Positions 36,825-46,752 of a stretch of 64,000 nt of DNA are shown piece by piece. The stretch is from Kocuria massiliensis. GTDB taxonomy: Bacteria; Actinomycetota; Actinomycetes; Actinomycetales; Micrococcaceae. Both the position numbers and the translations under genes were made by a program. The notes under the pieces are model-generated. The model ran no database searches. It worked only from the letters and a program-made list of their open reading frames with translations, and was not told the origin of the DNA. Location of the stretch: assembly GCF_900169715.1 (NCBI RefSeq), contig NZ_LT835161.1, positions 1,355,590-1,419,589 of the forward strand, in the 5' to 3' direction. Positions within the stretch are counted from its first letter, which is position 1; each line of letters begins with the position of its first letter.

Positions 36825-38374
36825 GCTCCGGCGCTTCCTTCCCCGGCTTGGTTGATCTTCTCAACGAGCGCACTCACGGCGTCGATGAAAGCCTCGCCGC
36901 GTTCCGCATAGGAAACGAATTGATCCATCGACGCCGCGGCGGGCGCCATGAGAACGGTGTCGTTTTGCTCCGCCAGCTCATGCGCGATGCGCACCGCTGA
37001 CGACATGATGGATGGCCCGTCTTCAGAAGCAACCTCGGGCGAGGCGGCGTGATGAATCGGCACCTGCGGCGCGTGCTTGCTCAGGGCATCCGCCAAGGAG
37101 TCGGTGTCGGTACCGATCAAGATCACTGCCTTGAGGCGGTGGGCGTGCTGGGCCACGAGGTCGTCGTACGCCACACCTTTCGACAGCCCTCCGGCGATCC
37201 AGATGACCGGGTCAAAGGAACTGAGCGATGCGTCGGTCGCGTGCGGATTGGTGGCTTTGGAATCGTTGACCCACAGCACGCCATGCGTGGTGGCCACGGG
37301 TTGGATGCGGTGCGCTCCAGGTTGGTAGTTCCGCAAACCATCTCGTACGGCCACCGGGTCGACACCAGCCGCTCGTGCCAGGGCCGCAGCTGCCAGAGCA
37401 TTCTCGACCGTATGACGCGTGGGCAACTCCCCCGTGTCTTTGACGTTGGCGAGCTCCGCAGCCGACGTCCTACGCTCTTCCACGAACGCACGGTCCACCA
37501 GCAATCCATCCACGACCCCGAGTTGGGACAGATACGGCGAATCGGTGGTGAAGGAAATCGCCCGGCAGCCTTCCTGCACGTCGGCTTCTTCGACCATGCG
37601 TTCGGTCAGAGGAGACGCAGCGTTATAAATGCAGGCCACGCTGGTGTTTTCGTAGATCTTGGCCTTGTCTGCCTGGTAGTTCTCGAAGGAACCATGCCAG
37701 TCGATATGGTCTTCGGCAATATTCAGCACTGTCGCAGCAAGGGGCCTCAGCGAATGGCTCCAGTGCAACTGATAGCTGGACAGCTCCACCACAAAGACGT
37801 CGTAGTCGACGGGATCGCGCAAAGCGTCAAGAATCGGTGTTCCCACATTGCCCACGGCGATCGCTTTTAAGCCGGCGGCCTGAAGGATGGACTCGGTCAT
37901 ACCGACGGTCGTGGTCTTGCCGTTGGTTCCCGTCACGCACAACCACTCTGTGGTCTTGCGCCCGGCGCGCTCACGCAGTCTCCACGCGAGTTCAACCTCT
38001 CCCCAGATCTGAACACCCTCACGGACGGCCTGATCCAGAATGCCCAGGGTGGGACGCAGACCCGGTGAAGTCACGACGAGATCAGGCCGTGCGCCGTCGA
38101 CGTCGGGCAGGGAATTCATCGCTCCATCGCCGAGGACTGCTCCCGCCGCCCCCACGATCCCGAGCGTCTGCTCTTTGTACCGGGTGTCTTCGGTGTCCTG
38201 GCCGTCCACGACGACGACGCGGGCTCCCAGCTCGATCAGGGTGTCGGCTGCGGCAAATCCGGAGACGCCCAGGCCCGCGACGACCACACGCAACCCCGAC
38301 CATGAGGCGTCCCAGCTGGTCAGTTCGGCCAACCGTGAGTTCTCCACGACGGGATTCTCATTGGTTGCTCGCAT
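36821..38374 (-). CDS. murD: UDP-MurNAc-L-Ala:D-Glu ligase MurD
   Basis: 517 residues. Adds D-glutamate to the stem peptide. VAGLGVSGFAAADTL is the N-terminal nucleotide fold, CVTGTNGKTTTVGM the ATP loop, NIAEDHIDWHGSFENY and WVNDSKATNPHA the Mur-ligase motifs. Slightly longer than E. coli MurD. Its start codon overlaps the mraY stop by one base (TAATG). Confidence 0.95.
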   Translation of the reverse strand: MRATNENPVVENSRLAELTSWDASWSGLRVVVAGLGVSGFAAADTLIELGARVVVVDGQDTEDTRYKEQTLGIVGAAGAVLGDGAMNSLPDVDGARPDLVVTSPGLRPTLGILDQAVREGVQIWGEVELAWRLRERAGRKTTEWLCVTGTNGKTTTVGMTESILQAAGLKAIAVGNVGTPILDALRDPVDYDVFVVELSSYQLHWSHSLRPLAATVLNIAEDHIDWHGSFENYQADKAKIYENTSVACIYNAASPLTERMVEEADVQEGCRAISFTTDSPYLSQLGVVDGLLVDRAFVEERRTSAAELANVKDTGELPTRHTVENALAAAALARAAGVDPVAVRDGLRNYQPGAHRIQPVATTHGVLWVNDSKATNPHATDASLSSFDPVIWIAGGLSKGVAYDDLVAQHAHRLKAVILIGTDTDSLADALSKHAPQVPIHHAASPEVASEDGPSIMSSAVRIAHELAEQNDTVLMAPAAASMDQFVSYAERGEAFIDAVSALVEKINQAGEGSAGA

Positions 38375-39495
38375 TAATTGCTCACTCCTCCGTGGCTGAT
38401 GAGCCAGTCACCATAGAAAACGCCAAGGGCCAAGGCGACGAAGAGACCGGCAATGATCCAGAAGCGCACGACCACCGTGACTTCTTTCCATCCCTTGAGT
38501 TCAAAGTGATGCTGCAAGGGCGCCATCTTGAAGACGCGTTTCCCACCTGAAAGTTTGAAGTACCCCACCTGGATGATCACGGATGCGGAGATCATCACGA
38601 AGAGGCCGGCCATGAGCACCAGGAGAATTTGAGTGTGGCTCAAGATCGCGAAGGCCGCCAAGGCACCACCGAGCCCCAAGGAGCCGGTGTCGCCCATGAA
38701 GATGGTGGCCGGTGACGTGTTCCACCACAAGAAACCGATCAACGACCCGACCAAGGCGGCGGCCACGACCGACAGCTGGCCGGGATCCCTCACCTCGTAA
38801 CAGACGTTTTCTACAGAGCCCGGGCCACAGAGGTGGTTGGTCTGCCACATGGTGATCATGAGGTACCCGGAAAACACCAGAATCGAGGCACCTGTTGCCA
38901 GGCCGTCCAGCCCGTCCGTCAGATTGACGGCGTTGGTCGTGGCCGTGCCGATCAGGTTAGACCAGATCACGAAGAGGATCACTCCGACTACAGGGATGCC
39001 AAAGGAAAGGTCCAGCCATTGGATGTCCCGAGTCAATGAGATGTGCGTCGAAGCCGGAGTCCAGCCCCGGTCATCGGGAAGCAACAGGGCCAGCACACCG
39101 AAGATCACGCCGACGGTTCCCTGCAGAACAATTTTGCCTTTCGGCGTGAGCCCCAGCGACTGCTTCCGGGCAATCTTCTTGAAGTCATCGATGAATCCCA
39201 CACCGGCCATGCCGATCATGAGGAACATCAACAGCAGTGCCGATGCCGACGGCGTCAGCGTGCCGCCAAAAATCAGGCCGTTCAAGAGAAGAGAGAGGAA
39301 AAACGCGACGACCGTGGCGCCCATAATAACGACGCCGCCCATCGTGGGAGTGCCTCGTTTAGTCTGGTGGCTCGTGGGTCCGTCCTCACGAATGAACTGG
39401 CCGTACTGCTGCCGCACCAGAACCTTGGTGAACAGCGGCGTCCCGGCCAGCGAGAGGATGAGACCGAAGGCCGCGGCAAGCAAGATGGAAATCAT
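38374..39495 (-). CDS. mraY: Phospho-MurNAc-pentapeptide transferase MraY
   Basis: 373 residues with about ten membrane helices. Transfers phospho-MurNAc-pentapeptide to undecaprenyl phosphate to make lipid I. Hallmarks: HQTKRGTPTMGGVVI, GFIDDFKK, NAVNLTDGLDGLA, FMGDTGSLGLGG, and MAPLQHHFELKGWKE. It overlaps murF by four bases and murD by one. Confidence 0.97.
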   Translation of the reverse strand: MISILLAAAFGLILSLAGTPLFTKVLVRQQYGQFIREDGPTSHQTKRGTPTMGGVVIMGATVVAFFLSLLLNGLIFGGTLTPSASALLLMFLMIGMAGVGFIDDFKKIARKQSLGLTPKGKIVLQGTVGVIFGVLALLLPDDRGWTPASTHISLTRDIQWLDLSFGIPVVGVILFVIWSNLIGTATTNAVNLTDGLDGLATGASILVFSGYLMITMWQTNHLCGPGSVENVCYEVRDPGQLSVVAAALVGSLIGFLWWNTSPATIFMGDTGSLGLGGALAAFAILSHTQILLVLMAGLFVMISASVIIQVGYFKLSGGKRVFKMAPLQHHFELKGWKEVTVVVRFWIIAGLFVALALGVFYGDWLISHGGVSN

Positions 39496-40997
39496 GCGTT
39501 TCCTTGCGCCTTTCTTCCTAGTGCGTGTCCGGCCTGAGGGCCGCCGGTTTGATCGTGTGCCACTCTATCGCCCAGGAAGCGTAGACCCGCGCCGTTCGAC
39601 GATTTGAAGAGAGCAATGTCTCCCGGTTCAAGTTCACGTCGCAGGATCTCGAAAGCTTCATCCGCGTCCTTGACCCATACGGCTTCGTCGCCCCAGGAGC
39701 CCTCTAGATGGGCCGCGTTGAATAGTGGCGCGGCTTCCTCGCCGATGACAACGAGCTTGGGAATATTCAACCGCACGACGTCGCGGCCGACTTTGTCGTG
39801 TTCCTCAACCGAGGCCTCGCCCAGCTCAAGCATCGGGCCCAGGACAGCCCAGGTCCGCCGTGGCGGTTGTGCGTCCCTGCCCATCTGCGCGAGCGTGCGC
39901 AAGGCTGCGGCCATGGATTCAGGGTTAGCGTTGTAGGCGTCGTTGATAACGGTCACACCGTCCGGACGATCCGTCCGTTCCATGCGGTACCGGCTCCCCG
40001 CGCCTAGTGTGTTGAGGCCTTGAACGATGGCTTCGGGCCGAAGACCTGCCATAAATGCCAACGAGGCGGCCGCCAAGAGGTTGTACACGTGGTGCTCGCC
40101 CATGAGTTTCGAGGCGACGGAAAATTCGTCACCGTTCGGGAAGGACAGACGGAAGTGCGGGCAGCCTCCCTCGTCTGTTCGGAGGTCCCTCGCCTCGAGC
40201 AGGTCGTGGTCGGTCGTTCCCACGTGGCGGCCTTCGACCCCGAAGTACGTCACGGGGGCCGAGGCCTTGGACTGCATCGGCGCCACCCGGGTGTCGTCCA
40301 GGTTCAGCGCCACGCCACCGGTCGATGCGACGCCGTCGGCAAGTTCCGACTTGGTGATGGCGATGTTTTCTACTCCGCCAAATTCCCCGGCGTGAGCGGT
40401 GCCCACCTTGAGAATCGCGCCGTAGTCCGGCACCACCATGTCGCAGAGGTAACGAATATTGCCCAGATGATTAGCGCCCATCTCGATGACGAGGAAGCGT
40501 GTGGTGTAGTCCGCGCGGAAAACCGTCAGCGGAACGCCGACTTCACCGTTGTATGAGCCGATGGGGGCAACCGTGGGCCCCTCCTCGGCGAAGATTCCTG
40601 CCAGAAGATCCTTGGTAGTGGTCTTCCCCGCGGAGCCCGTAATTCCTACGACCGTGACATCGCCATGCCGACGAAGCCTGCCGACGATGTCATGTGCCAA
40701 AGCACCCATAGCCTCGACGACGTCGTCCACCACGATGGCGGGATATACGGCACCCTCGGGATCGGAGGTTTCCCTCTCTGCCAGGGCTACCGGGGAACCA
40801 GCGTCACGAGATACACCAATGAATCGATGCCCATCCGTAACTTCTCCGGGTTTGGCGATGAAAAGGGTTCCTGCCGACACCTCGCGAGAATCCGTGGTCG
40901 CCGAGTCACAGGTCGTGGACGCCGCGAGAGTCTCGTCCATGCCGACGATCCGTCCCCCGACCGCCTCGGAGATTTGTTGAACTGACAGTTCAATCAT
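39492..40997 (-). CDS. murF: UDP-MurNAc-tripeptide:D-Ala-D-Ala ligase MurF
   Basis: 501 residues. Adds D-Ala-D-Ala to complete the UDP-pentapeptide. ATP loop GITGSAGKTTTKDL, NHLGNIRYLCDMVVPDYG, NDAYNANPESMAAAL and a C-terminal ligase domain with EVHDKVG-like EEHDKVGRDV. Overlaps both murE and mraY by four bases, so translation is coupled along the run. Confidence 0.96.
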   Translation of the reverse strand: MIELSVQQISEAVGGRIVGMDETLAASTTCDSATTDSREVSAGTLFIAKPGEVTDGHRFIGVSRDAGSPVALAERETSDPEGAVYPAIVVDDVVEAMGALAHDIVGRLRRHGDVTVVGITGSAGKTTTKDLLAGIFAEEGPTVAPIGSYNGEVGVPLTVFRADYTTRFLVIEMGANHLGNIRYLCDMVVPDYGAILKVGTAHAGEFGGVENIAITKSELADGVASTGGVALNLDDTRVAPMQSKASAPVTYFGVEGRHVGTTDHDLLEARDLRTDEGGCPHFRLSFPNGDEFSVASKLMGEHHVYNLLAAASLAFMAGLRPEAIVQGLNTLGAGSRYRMERTDRPDGVTVINDAYNANPESMAAALRTLAQMGRDAQPPRRTWAVLGPMLELGEASVEEHDKVGRDVVRLNIPKLVVIGEEAAPLFNAAHLEGSWGDEAVWVKDADEAFEILRRELEPGDIALFKSSNGAGLRFLGDRVAHDQTGGPQAGHALGRKAQGNA

Positions 40998-42694
40998 GAT
41001 TGTCCTCCCGTGGCTTCTTCTCGTGCGCGCCGAGTTGCCAGAGCTTGACGCAGCTCTTCACGATCGTCGAGGGCATGGTCCACCCCGGCGACATCCTGGC
41101 TGGTCTCATGTCCTCTGCCGGCCACCAAGATCGAATCCTGTGGCCCGGCAATCTCGACGGCCCGTGCAATAGCGGCGGAGCGCGGAGCGATATTCTCCAC
41201 ACTCGAAGCCCGTGCGCCGTCCTTCATGGCATCCCGAGCACCGGCTTCGACGGCCTCGCGGATAGGCCCCGGCGCCTCATGGTGAGGATCATCGTCGGTG
41301 ACCAGCACGACGTCGGCGTGCCGAGCGGCGATGGCTCCCATGATCGGACGTTTGGTCTGGTCTCGCTGGCCGGTGGCACCAAAGACCACAATGACCTGAC
41401 CGTGAGCCTCGTCGTTCGGACGGATCGCGTCCAAGGCACGCTCGAGGGCATCCGGGTTGTGCGCAAAATCGACGATCGCTACCGGTTCTTGACTCAACAC
41501 TTGCATGCGGCCCGGCACCAGAGGCGTCAAGGCATCCTCGGTGGCCAAGACGTCTCGCAGACGGTCGAAATCCACGCCAGATTCGGCGACCATCACGGCA
41601 GCAAGAGCCGCATTGGAGACGTTGAAGTCGGCGGGTAAGCCCGTGGCCGTGCGAATCTCCCGGCCGTCCCTGTGGCGGAGGGTAAAACGATGCCCGATGC
41701 CCGCAGGCTCCACCGACTCGACCGTCCAATCGGCGTCGGGCCCTTCCGATCCGGCAGTATTCCCACGGCCAAATCCGGTGGACAGGGTGACGACTGAGCC
41801 GTCTCCCTGGGCCTGACGTGCGGAGTCCGCCATCCAGAGGCCCCACGCGTCGTCGATAGTGACCACGGACCGTCGTGAATGTTCCGGGGTAAAGAGTTGT
41901 GCCTTTGAGGAAGCGTAGGCCTCCATCGTGCCGTGCAAATCCAAGTGGTCCTGTGTGAGGTTGGTGAATCCAGCGACGTCGTAAACCAGACCGTCCACAC
42001 GCTTGTAGTCCAGGGCGTGCGACGAAACTTCCATGGATGCCGCGGTAATCCCCTGCTCCCGCATCACCGTGACCAACGAATGAACGTGGGTGGATTCCGG
42101 CGTCGTCAGTTTGCTCGGGATGGCGGTGCCACCGGCAAGGATCTCGATCGTGCCAATGAGACCGGTGAGGTGGCCCAGTTCCGACAGCACCGAATTGACC
42201 ATGTAGGTGGTGGTCGTTTTGCCATTCGTCCCGGTGACCGCGAAGAGTCGCTGGTCTTCGGCGGATGCGGGCTGGCTCGAATAGATGTGAGCGGCCAACG
42301 GTCCCACGACGTCGCGCACCCGATCCACGATGAGCACCGGCAGCTGAACGCCAAGGGCCCGCATCCTTGCGAGGCCGGGTTCGTCGGTAAGAATTGCTGC
42401 CGCTCCAAGGCGTACGGCTGCCTCGGAAAAATCGGCCCCGTGGACGTTCGCCCCGGGAAGCGCCACGTAGAGATCACCGGACTGAACTTCTCTGGAGTCC
42501 ATGCTGATGCCGGCCACAACTACGGTGGTGGCACCTTCTGCCCGTGCGGCGTACCCCCACTCCTCTAGCGCCGAGGAGAGCTCGTCCAGGGACCTGGTTG
42601 GCACATTCGACGGGCGCAGGTTTTGGGCGGTCCCCTTCAGAGAGTCCGGACCCGGAGGGGGCGTGTGCTCCGCCGACCGTTCCTCAGAAGTCAT
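40994..42694 (-). CDS. murE: UDP-MurNAc-tripeptide ligase MurE, probably L-lysine-adding
   Basis: 566 residues. Adds the third stem-peptide residue. ATP loop VTGTNGKTTTTYM at about 153-165, TTPEST, NLTQDHLDLHGTMEAY. In the specificity loop, meso-diaminopimelate ligases carry DNPR; here it is DDPH (468-471, His471 in place of Arg), as in Actinobacteria with L-lysine-type walls, which matches the Micrococcaceae. The N-terminal 30 residues are disordered. The start at 42694 is supported by AAGGA eight bases upstream; an in-frame start at 42724 lacks one. Confidence 0.94.
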   Translation of the reverse strand: MTSEERSAEHTPPPGPDSLKGTAQNLRPSNVPTRSLDELSSALEEWGYAARAEGATTVVVAGISMDSREVQSGDLYVALPGANVHGADFSEAAVRLGAAAILTDEPGLARMRALGVQLPVLIVDRVRDVVGPLAAHIYSSQPASAEDQRLFAVTGTNGKTTTTYMVNSVLSELGHLTGLIGTIEILAGGTAIPSKLTTPESTHVHSLVTVMREQGITAASMEVSSHALDYKRVDGLVYDVAGFTNLTQDHLDLHGTMEAYASSKAQLFTPEHSRRSVVTIDDAWGLWMADSARQAQGDGSVVTLSTGFGRGNTAGSEGPDADWTVESVEPAGIGHRFTLRHRDGREIRTATGLPADFNVSNAALAAVMVAESGVDFDRLRDVLATEDALTPLVPGRMQVLSQEPVAIVDFAHNPDALERALDAIRPNDEAHGQVIVVFGATGQRDQTKRPIMGAIAARHADVVLVTDDDPHHEAPGPIREAVEAGARDAMKDGARASSVENIAPRSAAIARAVEIAGPQDSILVAGRGHETSQDVAGVDHALDDREELRQALATRRAREEATGGQS

Positions 42695-42801
42695 GTGGGT
42701 GGTCCTTCTTCCTGCGTCCTGCATGCGTGCTCTTGCGGGTGTACCCGATTATTGCTGCTAAGTGGTCTTCACAAGGGAAGACACTACGTATCACGGTGCG
42801 A

Positions 42802-44706
42802 TTACCTGCCTTCGCCCGTCTCGTCGTCGGTAAATTTGGGGATCGAGACCGGCTTTGTCGTCGATCGCGGCACTTGATAGTACTGCAAAACTTTTTCCAT
42901 GATCTTCGAAAAGACGGGGGTACAACCAATCGCGGTGACATCGCCCTTGGGCCGCTGCAAGACGACGCCGACCAGGTAGGTCGGATCTTCCATGGGCCCG
43001 ATGCCAATGAACGAGGTCGTATAGCCGTCGTAGCCGCCGCCCTTGTCCGCCGGGGCTTCCGCGGTTCCGGTTTTACCACCGACGCGCCAGCCCTTGACGG
43101 CAGCCTCCTTGGCGCCGCCTTCGGTAACGACCACTTCCATCATGTCCCGCACCAGTTGCGCGGTGCGCTCGGACACGATGCGCTTCCCCTCGGGTTTGGG
43201 CCGCTTGTCCTCGGTACCATCCGGCCCGACGATGGACTCCACGATTCGCGGCGTAAGTTGTATTCCCTTATTCGCCACGGCTTGATAGGCCATCATCGTT
43301 TGAAGCGGCGTCTGAGAGACACCCTGACCGAACAGCACCGTGTACTGCTGGCGGACATCCCAGTCTTTGGCTGGCGCCAAAATCCCTCGGTTCTCGCCTG
43401 GCAGTTCGATACCGGTTTTCTTTCCGATGCCGAATTTTTCGAGCCAGTCGTGCCGCTGGTCTTTCGAGAGCTGTTTTCCGGCCAAGACGGTTCCCGTGTT
43501 CATGGAATCCGCGATAATTCCGGCAAGGGTTCGCTTTTGTGCCCCGTGGTCGAAGGCGTCGGTAATGGTCTGCCCGTCGATGTGGAGCTCGGCCGGAACG
43601 TCGAATCCACTCGTGGGCGTGGACTTGCCCTCTTCGATCACGGCCGAGGCGGTCAGAATCTTTTCCGTCGACCCGGGCTCGGTGGCCGCGCTGACGGTCC
43701 TCGCCGCGAAGTCACCCGGAGCCGCCTTTTCGTAGTTGTTCGGGTCAATCATCGACGAATCGGCCAACGCCAGTATCGAGCCGTCTTTAATGTTCATGAC
43801 CATCGCGGTCCCCCACTCGGCATCCAACTCATCCGAGCGGGCTTTGACCTGCTGCTGAGCGAAGTACTGAATATCGCGATTAATGGTCAGACGAACGGTC
43901 TTACCGTCCTCGGCGGGTTGATTCATATCTTCGCCCACCGGGATGCGGATGCCATTGGCACTGATTTCGTAGACTCGTTCGCCATCTTTACCCGTGAGGT
44001 CAGTGTCGAACTGGAGCTCAATGCCGCCGGCGGCGCCCTCAGAGTTCAGGAACCCGACGACGGAACCACCAATGGAACCGTCCGGGTAGCTGCGCTTGGA
44101 AATGGACTCCGAATAGATAAATGGAGCCTTGATGTCCATGACCGCGTTGTTGACATCAGGCGTGACCTCTTCGGCGATGACGGCGTATTTGCTGTCTCCA
44201 TCGAGGCTCTTTTTGATGTCGTTGTCCGGCTTCTTGAGGATGTCGGCCAGTTTGTACACCACATCCTGAACGCTCATCTCTTTCTCGTTCAAGCGGTCAA
44301 CGGGGGCCACAGCCGTTTGGTCCACGGTGATCTTGTATCGCTGAATTGAACGAGCCAAGACGTTGCCGTTGATGTCATGAATTTCTCCGCGCAGTGCGGC
44401 AATTTTCTGGGTACGACGCCGTGCATCCAGGGCCGCTTTGGCTCGCCCGGTGGGGTCGATGGCTTGCACCCAAAAGAGTCGCCCCACCAGGAGGGCCAAC
44501 ATGGCAAGAAACGCGGAAATGCCAATAAAGCTGCGCCGAAGTATGCCTTGGGCTTCCTGGCCTTCGGCGCCCGCCGCCCCCTCGGCGTTTCTGCCGTCGC
44601 GGGGATCATCCGGTTGGGTCCGCCCGGGGCGATCCTCGGTTGAATCCACTGGCTTCTTTCCTACCCCTCCGTATCGTGGCGGGGACGCACCCCGAACCTT
44701 CTTCAT
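42802..44706 (-). CDS. ftsI: Septal transpeptidase FtsI (penicillin-binding protein, class B)
   Basis: 634 residues. A cytoplasmic basic N terminus, one membrane helix (about 59-80), a PBP dimerisation domain, then the transpeptidase domain with the active-site Ser346/Lys349 (PGSTEK), Ser401-Met402-Asn403 (SxN motif) and Lys545-Thr546-Gly547. It crosslinks septal peptidoglycan with FtsW; target of beta-lactams. No PASTA repeats. The SxxK reads S-T-E-K, with a Glu where Phe or Ala is common. 171 bases separate it from ftsL, the widest gap in the rsmH-ftsQ run. Confidence 0.95.
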   Translation of the reverse strand: MKKVRGASPPRYGGVGKKPVDSTEDRPGRTQPDDPRDGRNAEGAAGAEGQEAQGILRRSFIGISAFLAMLALLVGRLFWVQAIDPTGRAKAALDARRRTQKIAALRGEIHDINGNVLARSIQRYKITVDQTAVAPVDRLNEKEMSVQDVVYKLADILKKPDNDIKKSLDGDSKYAVIAEEVTPDVNNAVMDIKAPFIYSESISKRSYPDGSIGGSVVGFLNSEGAAGGIELQFDTDLTGKDGERVYEISANGIRIPVGEDMNQPAEDGKTVRLTINRDIQYFAQQQVKARSDELDAEWGTAMVMNIKDGSILALADSSMIDPNNYEKAAPGDFAARTVSAATEPGSTEKILTASAVIEEGKSTPTSGFDVPAELHIDGQTITDAFDHGAQKRTLAGIIADSMNTGTVLAGKQLSKDQRHDWLEKFGIGKKTGIELPGENRGILAPAKDWDVRQQYTVLFGQGVSQTPLQTMMAYQAVANKGIQLTPRIVESIVGPDGTEDKRPKPEGKRIVSERTAQLVRDMMEVVVTEGGAKEAAVKGWRVGGKTGTAEAPADKGGGYDGYTTSFIGIGPMEDPTYLVGVVLQRPKGDVTAIGCTPVFSKIMEKVLQYYQVPRSTTKPVSIPKFTDDETGEGR

Positions 44707-44833
44707 CTCCCTGCGTCGGCGATCAAGCGCCGACCGGGATCTGGACCGAATTTCTTAGTCTAGAGCCTCGAACTGAACGATCCTGGCGGTCCGAGAGTGG
44801 AAACCACCACAATCGACCTCACCACTCACGACC

Positions 44834-44839
44834 TGTCAA
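44834..44839 (-). promoter_or_regulatory. Candidate -35 of an internal ftsI promoter
   Basis: Minus-strand TTGACA is a perfect -35, but the hexamer 17 bases downstream (TCGATT) is a poor -10. It lies in the 171-base ftsL-ftsI gap, so an internal promoter is possible. Confidence 0.3.
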
Positions 44840-44877
44840 GGACGCTGTGACCTCGCTAAAGTTTCAGCCCCTACCTG

Positions 44878-45579
44878 TTAGTTCGAATGAGCACTCTGAG
44901 AGGGTTGTGCAGACGGCTGGTCCGACTTTTTATTGTCGTCCTTCTTTTGGTCGGCTTGCTTCTTTTGGTCGGCTTGCTTTTTCTGATCTTCGGCTTGCTT
45001 GGCGGCGTCGGTGTCGCTCTCCAGCGGCGGATCGATCAAGTTGGTCTGACCGTTCTTCTTCGCCTCGGCGTCGTCCGACGGGGCCGCTTGTGCCGCAGCG
45101 GGTGTGCCGCTGATCTTCGAGTTTTTAAGATCGAGCTGCGCCTGATCGCTGGCGGAGACCATTCCCAGCTGTGAAGCGCGAATCGCCAAGTTCTGAGGAG
45201 CCTGGTGATATTCGATCTCCTGACTCATTTTCTGATTGTCCTCAGTGAGGGAACGCTCCTGAGTGCGAAGGTCCACGAGTTTGTATTGATTTGAAGACAA
45301 GGAGATATTCAGCAGAAGGACCACGCCCAGGGTCATGAAGACACCCAGTACAGTGGCAATCACGAGCGATAGCCGTCGGCGACGACGTGCGACCGTGGCG
45401 GTGGCGAGCGGGCGACGACGACGCGGCTCCGGGGCCACGGCCAGCTCATGCTCGAGTTCTTCGACTTCGGCATCCCCGACGACGCGAAGGTTGCGTCGCT
45501 CCTTGACCGCACTCAGGTTGAGGGCGGCGGGTACACCATTCTCGGTTTCCGAGTCTGTGTACTGCGGTTCTGCACTCAT
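44878..45579 (-). CDS. ftsL: FtsL-like division protein with repetitive C-terminal tail
   Basis: 233 residues. A basic cytoplasmic part (about 1-68, ending RRRRRL), one membrane helix (about 70-92), and a short coiled coil with an [20 protein letters not shown]-type leucine-zipper pattern, the FtsL/DivIC layout that links FtsQ to FtsW/FtsI. The last 80 residues are a low-complexity Ala/Asp/Gln/Lys tail with tandem KKQADQ repeats, unlike short FtsL proteins. Identification rests on position between rsmH and ftsI plus topology. It overlaps rsmH by four bases. Confidence 0.88.
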   Translation of the reverse strand: MSAEPQYTDSETENGVPAALNLSAVKERRNLRVVGDAEVEELEHELAVAPEPRRRRPLATATVARRRRRLSLVIATVLGVFMTLGVVLLLNISLSSNQYKLVDLRTQERSLTEDNQKMSQEIEYHQAPQNLAIRASQLGMVSASDQAQLDLKNSKISGTPAAAQAAPSDDAEAKKNGQTNLIDPPLESDTDAAKQAEDQKKQADQKKQADQKKDDNKKSDQPSAQPSQSAHSN

Positions 45580-46568
45580 GAAGCCGTCCTAGATTCGCGG
45601 ATTCGTTCCGCGGCCCGCAACCTTGCGGAGGCCGCGCGCGGATTATTGTCAATTTCTTCGTCGGTTGGATTCTCGACGCCGCGAGTCAAGATCTTGACTT
45701 CGGGTCGGTGTTCTTCCAATTCGACTGGAAAACCTTTGGGGGCCGTGGAGACCGCCAAAGCCGTCATCCCACGCTTCACAATTTTGTCCTCAAGTGAGTG
45801 ATAGCTCATGGCTACGACACGGCCCCCAAGGGTAAGAGAATTCAGTGCGGCGGGAATTGCGGCCTCGAGAGCCTCAAGCTCATGGTTAACTTCAATCCGA
45901 AGGGCCTGGAAGGTTCGCTTGGCGGGATGACCCGAATGTCGCTGAGCCGCGGCTGGAACAGCCTTCTTGATGATCTCCACGAGTTCACCCGTACTGACAA
46001 TTCGGTGATCCTGACGAACTTCAACTAGAGATTGAACAATTCGACCGGCAAGTTTTTCTTCGCCCCAGTTGCGGAGTATGCGCCGGAGGTGATTTGCGTC
46101 ATATTCATTCACAACAACCTCGGCGGTGAGATCATCGTCGACATTCATGCGCATATCCAACGGCGCATCGAAGGAATAGGCGAAGCCTCGCTCCCTTTCA
46201 TCGAGTTGAAAGGACGAAACTCCGAGATCGAAGAGAACGCCGTCGACGCCCTGTAGGCCACGGCGCCGAACGATCTCTGGAATCTGGTCGTAAACTGCGT
46301 GCTCGGGCTGGAAACGGTCACCAAAGCGCTTCAACCGCTCTCCGGCCAATCGGTGGGCCTGAGCATCACGGTCGATACCGATCACCGTTAACGCCGGAAA
46401 CCGCTGCAAGAGATGTTCGGTATGTCCACCCATTCCCAAGGTGGCATCGATGACCACGGGGCGTTGGCCCGAGAGAGCGGGCTCAAGCAAGTTCACGCAC
46501 CGCTCCAAAAGTACGGGAACGTGACGATCACGTGCCGACCGCTCCTCGTGAGAGGTCTTTGCATCCAT
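45576..46568 (-). CDS. rsmH: 16S rRNA (cytosine-1402-N4)-methyltransferase RsmH
   Basis: 330 residues. Methylates C1402 in the ribosomal P site using [17 protein letters not shown] opens the fold; [14 protein letters not shown] and IGIDRDAQA bind [29 protein letters not shown] and [11 protein letters not shown] are family motifs. The start at 46568 is set by GGAGG upstream; the longer open frame to 46742 runs through the mraZ-rsmH gap and has no homologous content. Formerly mraW. Confidence 0.96.
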   Translation of the reverse strand: MDAKTSHEERSARDRHVPVLLERCVNLLEPALSGQRPVVIDATLGMGGHTEHLLQRFPALTVIGIDRDAQAHRLAGERLKRFGDRFQPEHAVYDQIPEIVRRRGLQGVDGVLFDLGVSSFQLDERERGFAYSFDAPLDMRMNVDDDLTAEVVVNEYDANHLRRILRNWGEEKLAGRIVQSLVEVRQDHRIVSTGELVEIIKKAVPAAAQRHSGHPAKRTFQALRIEVNHELEALEAAIPAALNSLTLGGRVVAMSYHSLEDKIVKRGMTALAVSTAPKGFPVELEEHRPEVKILTRGVENPTDEEIDNNPRAASARLRAAERIRESRTAS

Positions 46569-46752
46569 CAAAGGCCTCCGTTTCTCCTCGTGGCTACTCA
46601 GTTGCGCGAAATTGCGCTTTTCCGCACCCCTACGGCAAGAACACTGCTGCCTGGTCCCCATCCAAACGAATTCGGCCCTCAATATGGCCTGGCTCAGGGG
46701 AAGTTGAGCCAGGACGATTCCGAATCGTCGGCTGGAGATCACGCACCAGAGG

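Noticed and set aside
42544-44349. Plus-strand open frame of about 600 codons antisense to ftsI and murE
   Set aside because: Spans two clear dcw genes and their gap, has no domains; a codon-bias artefact.
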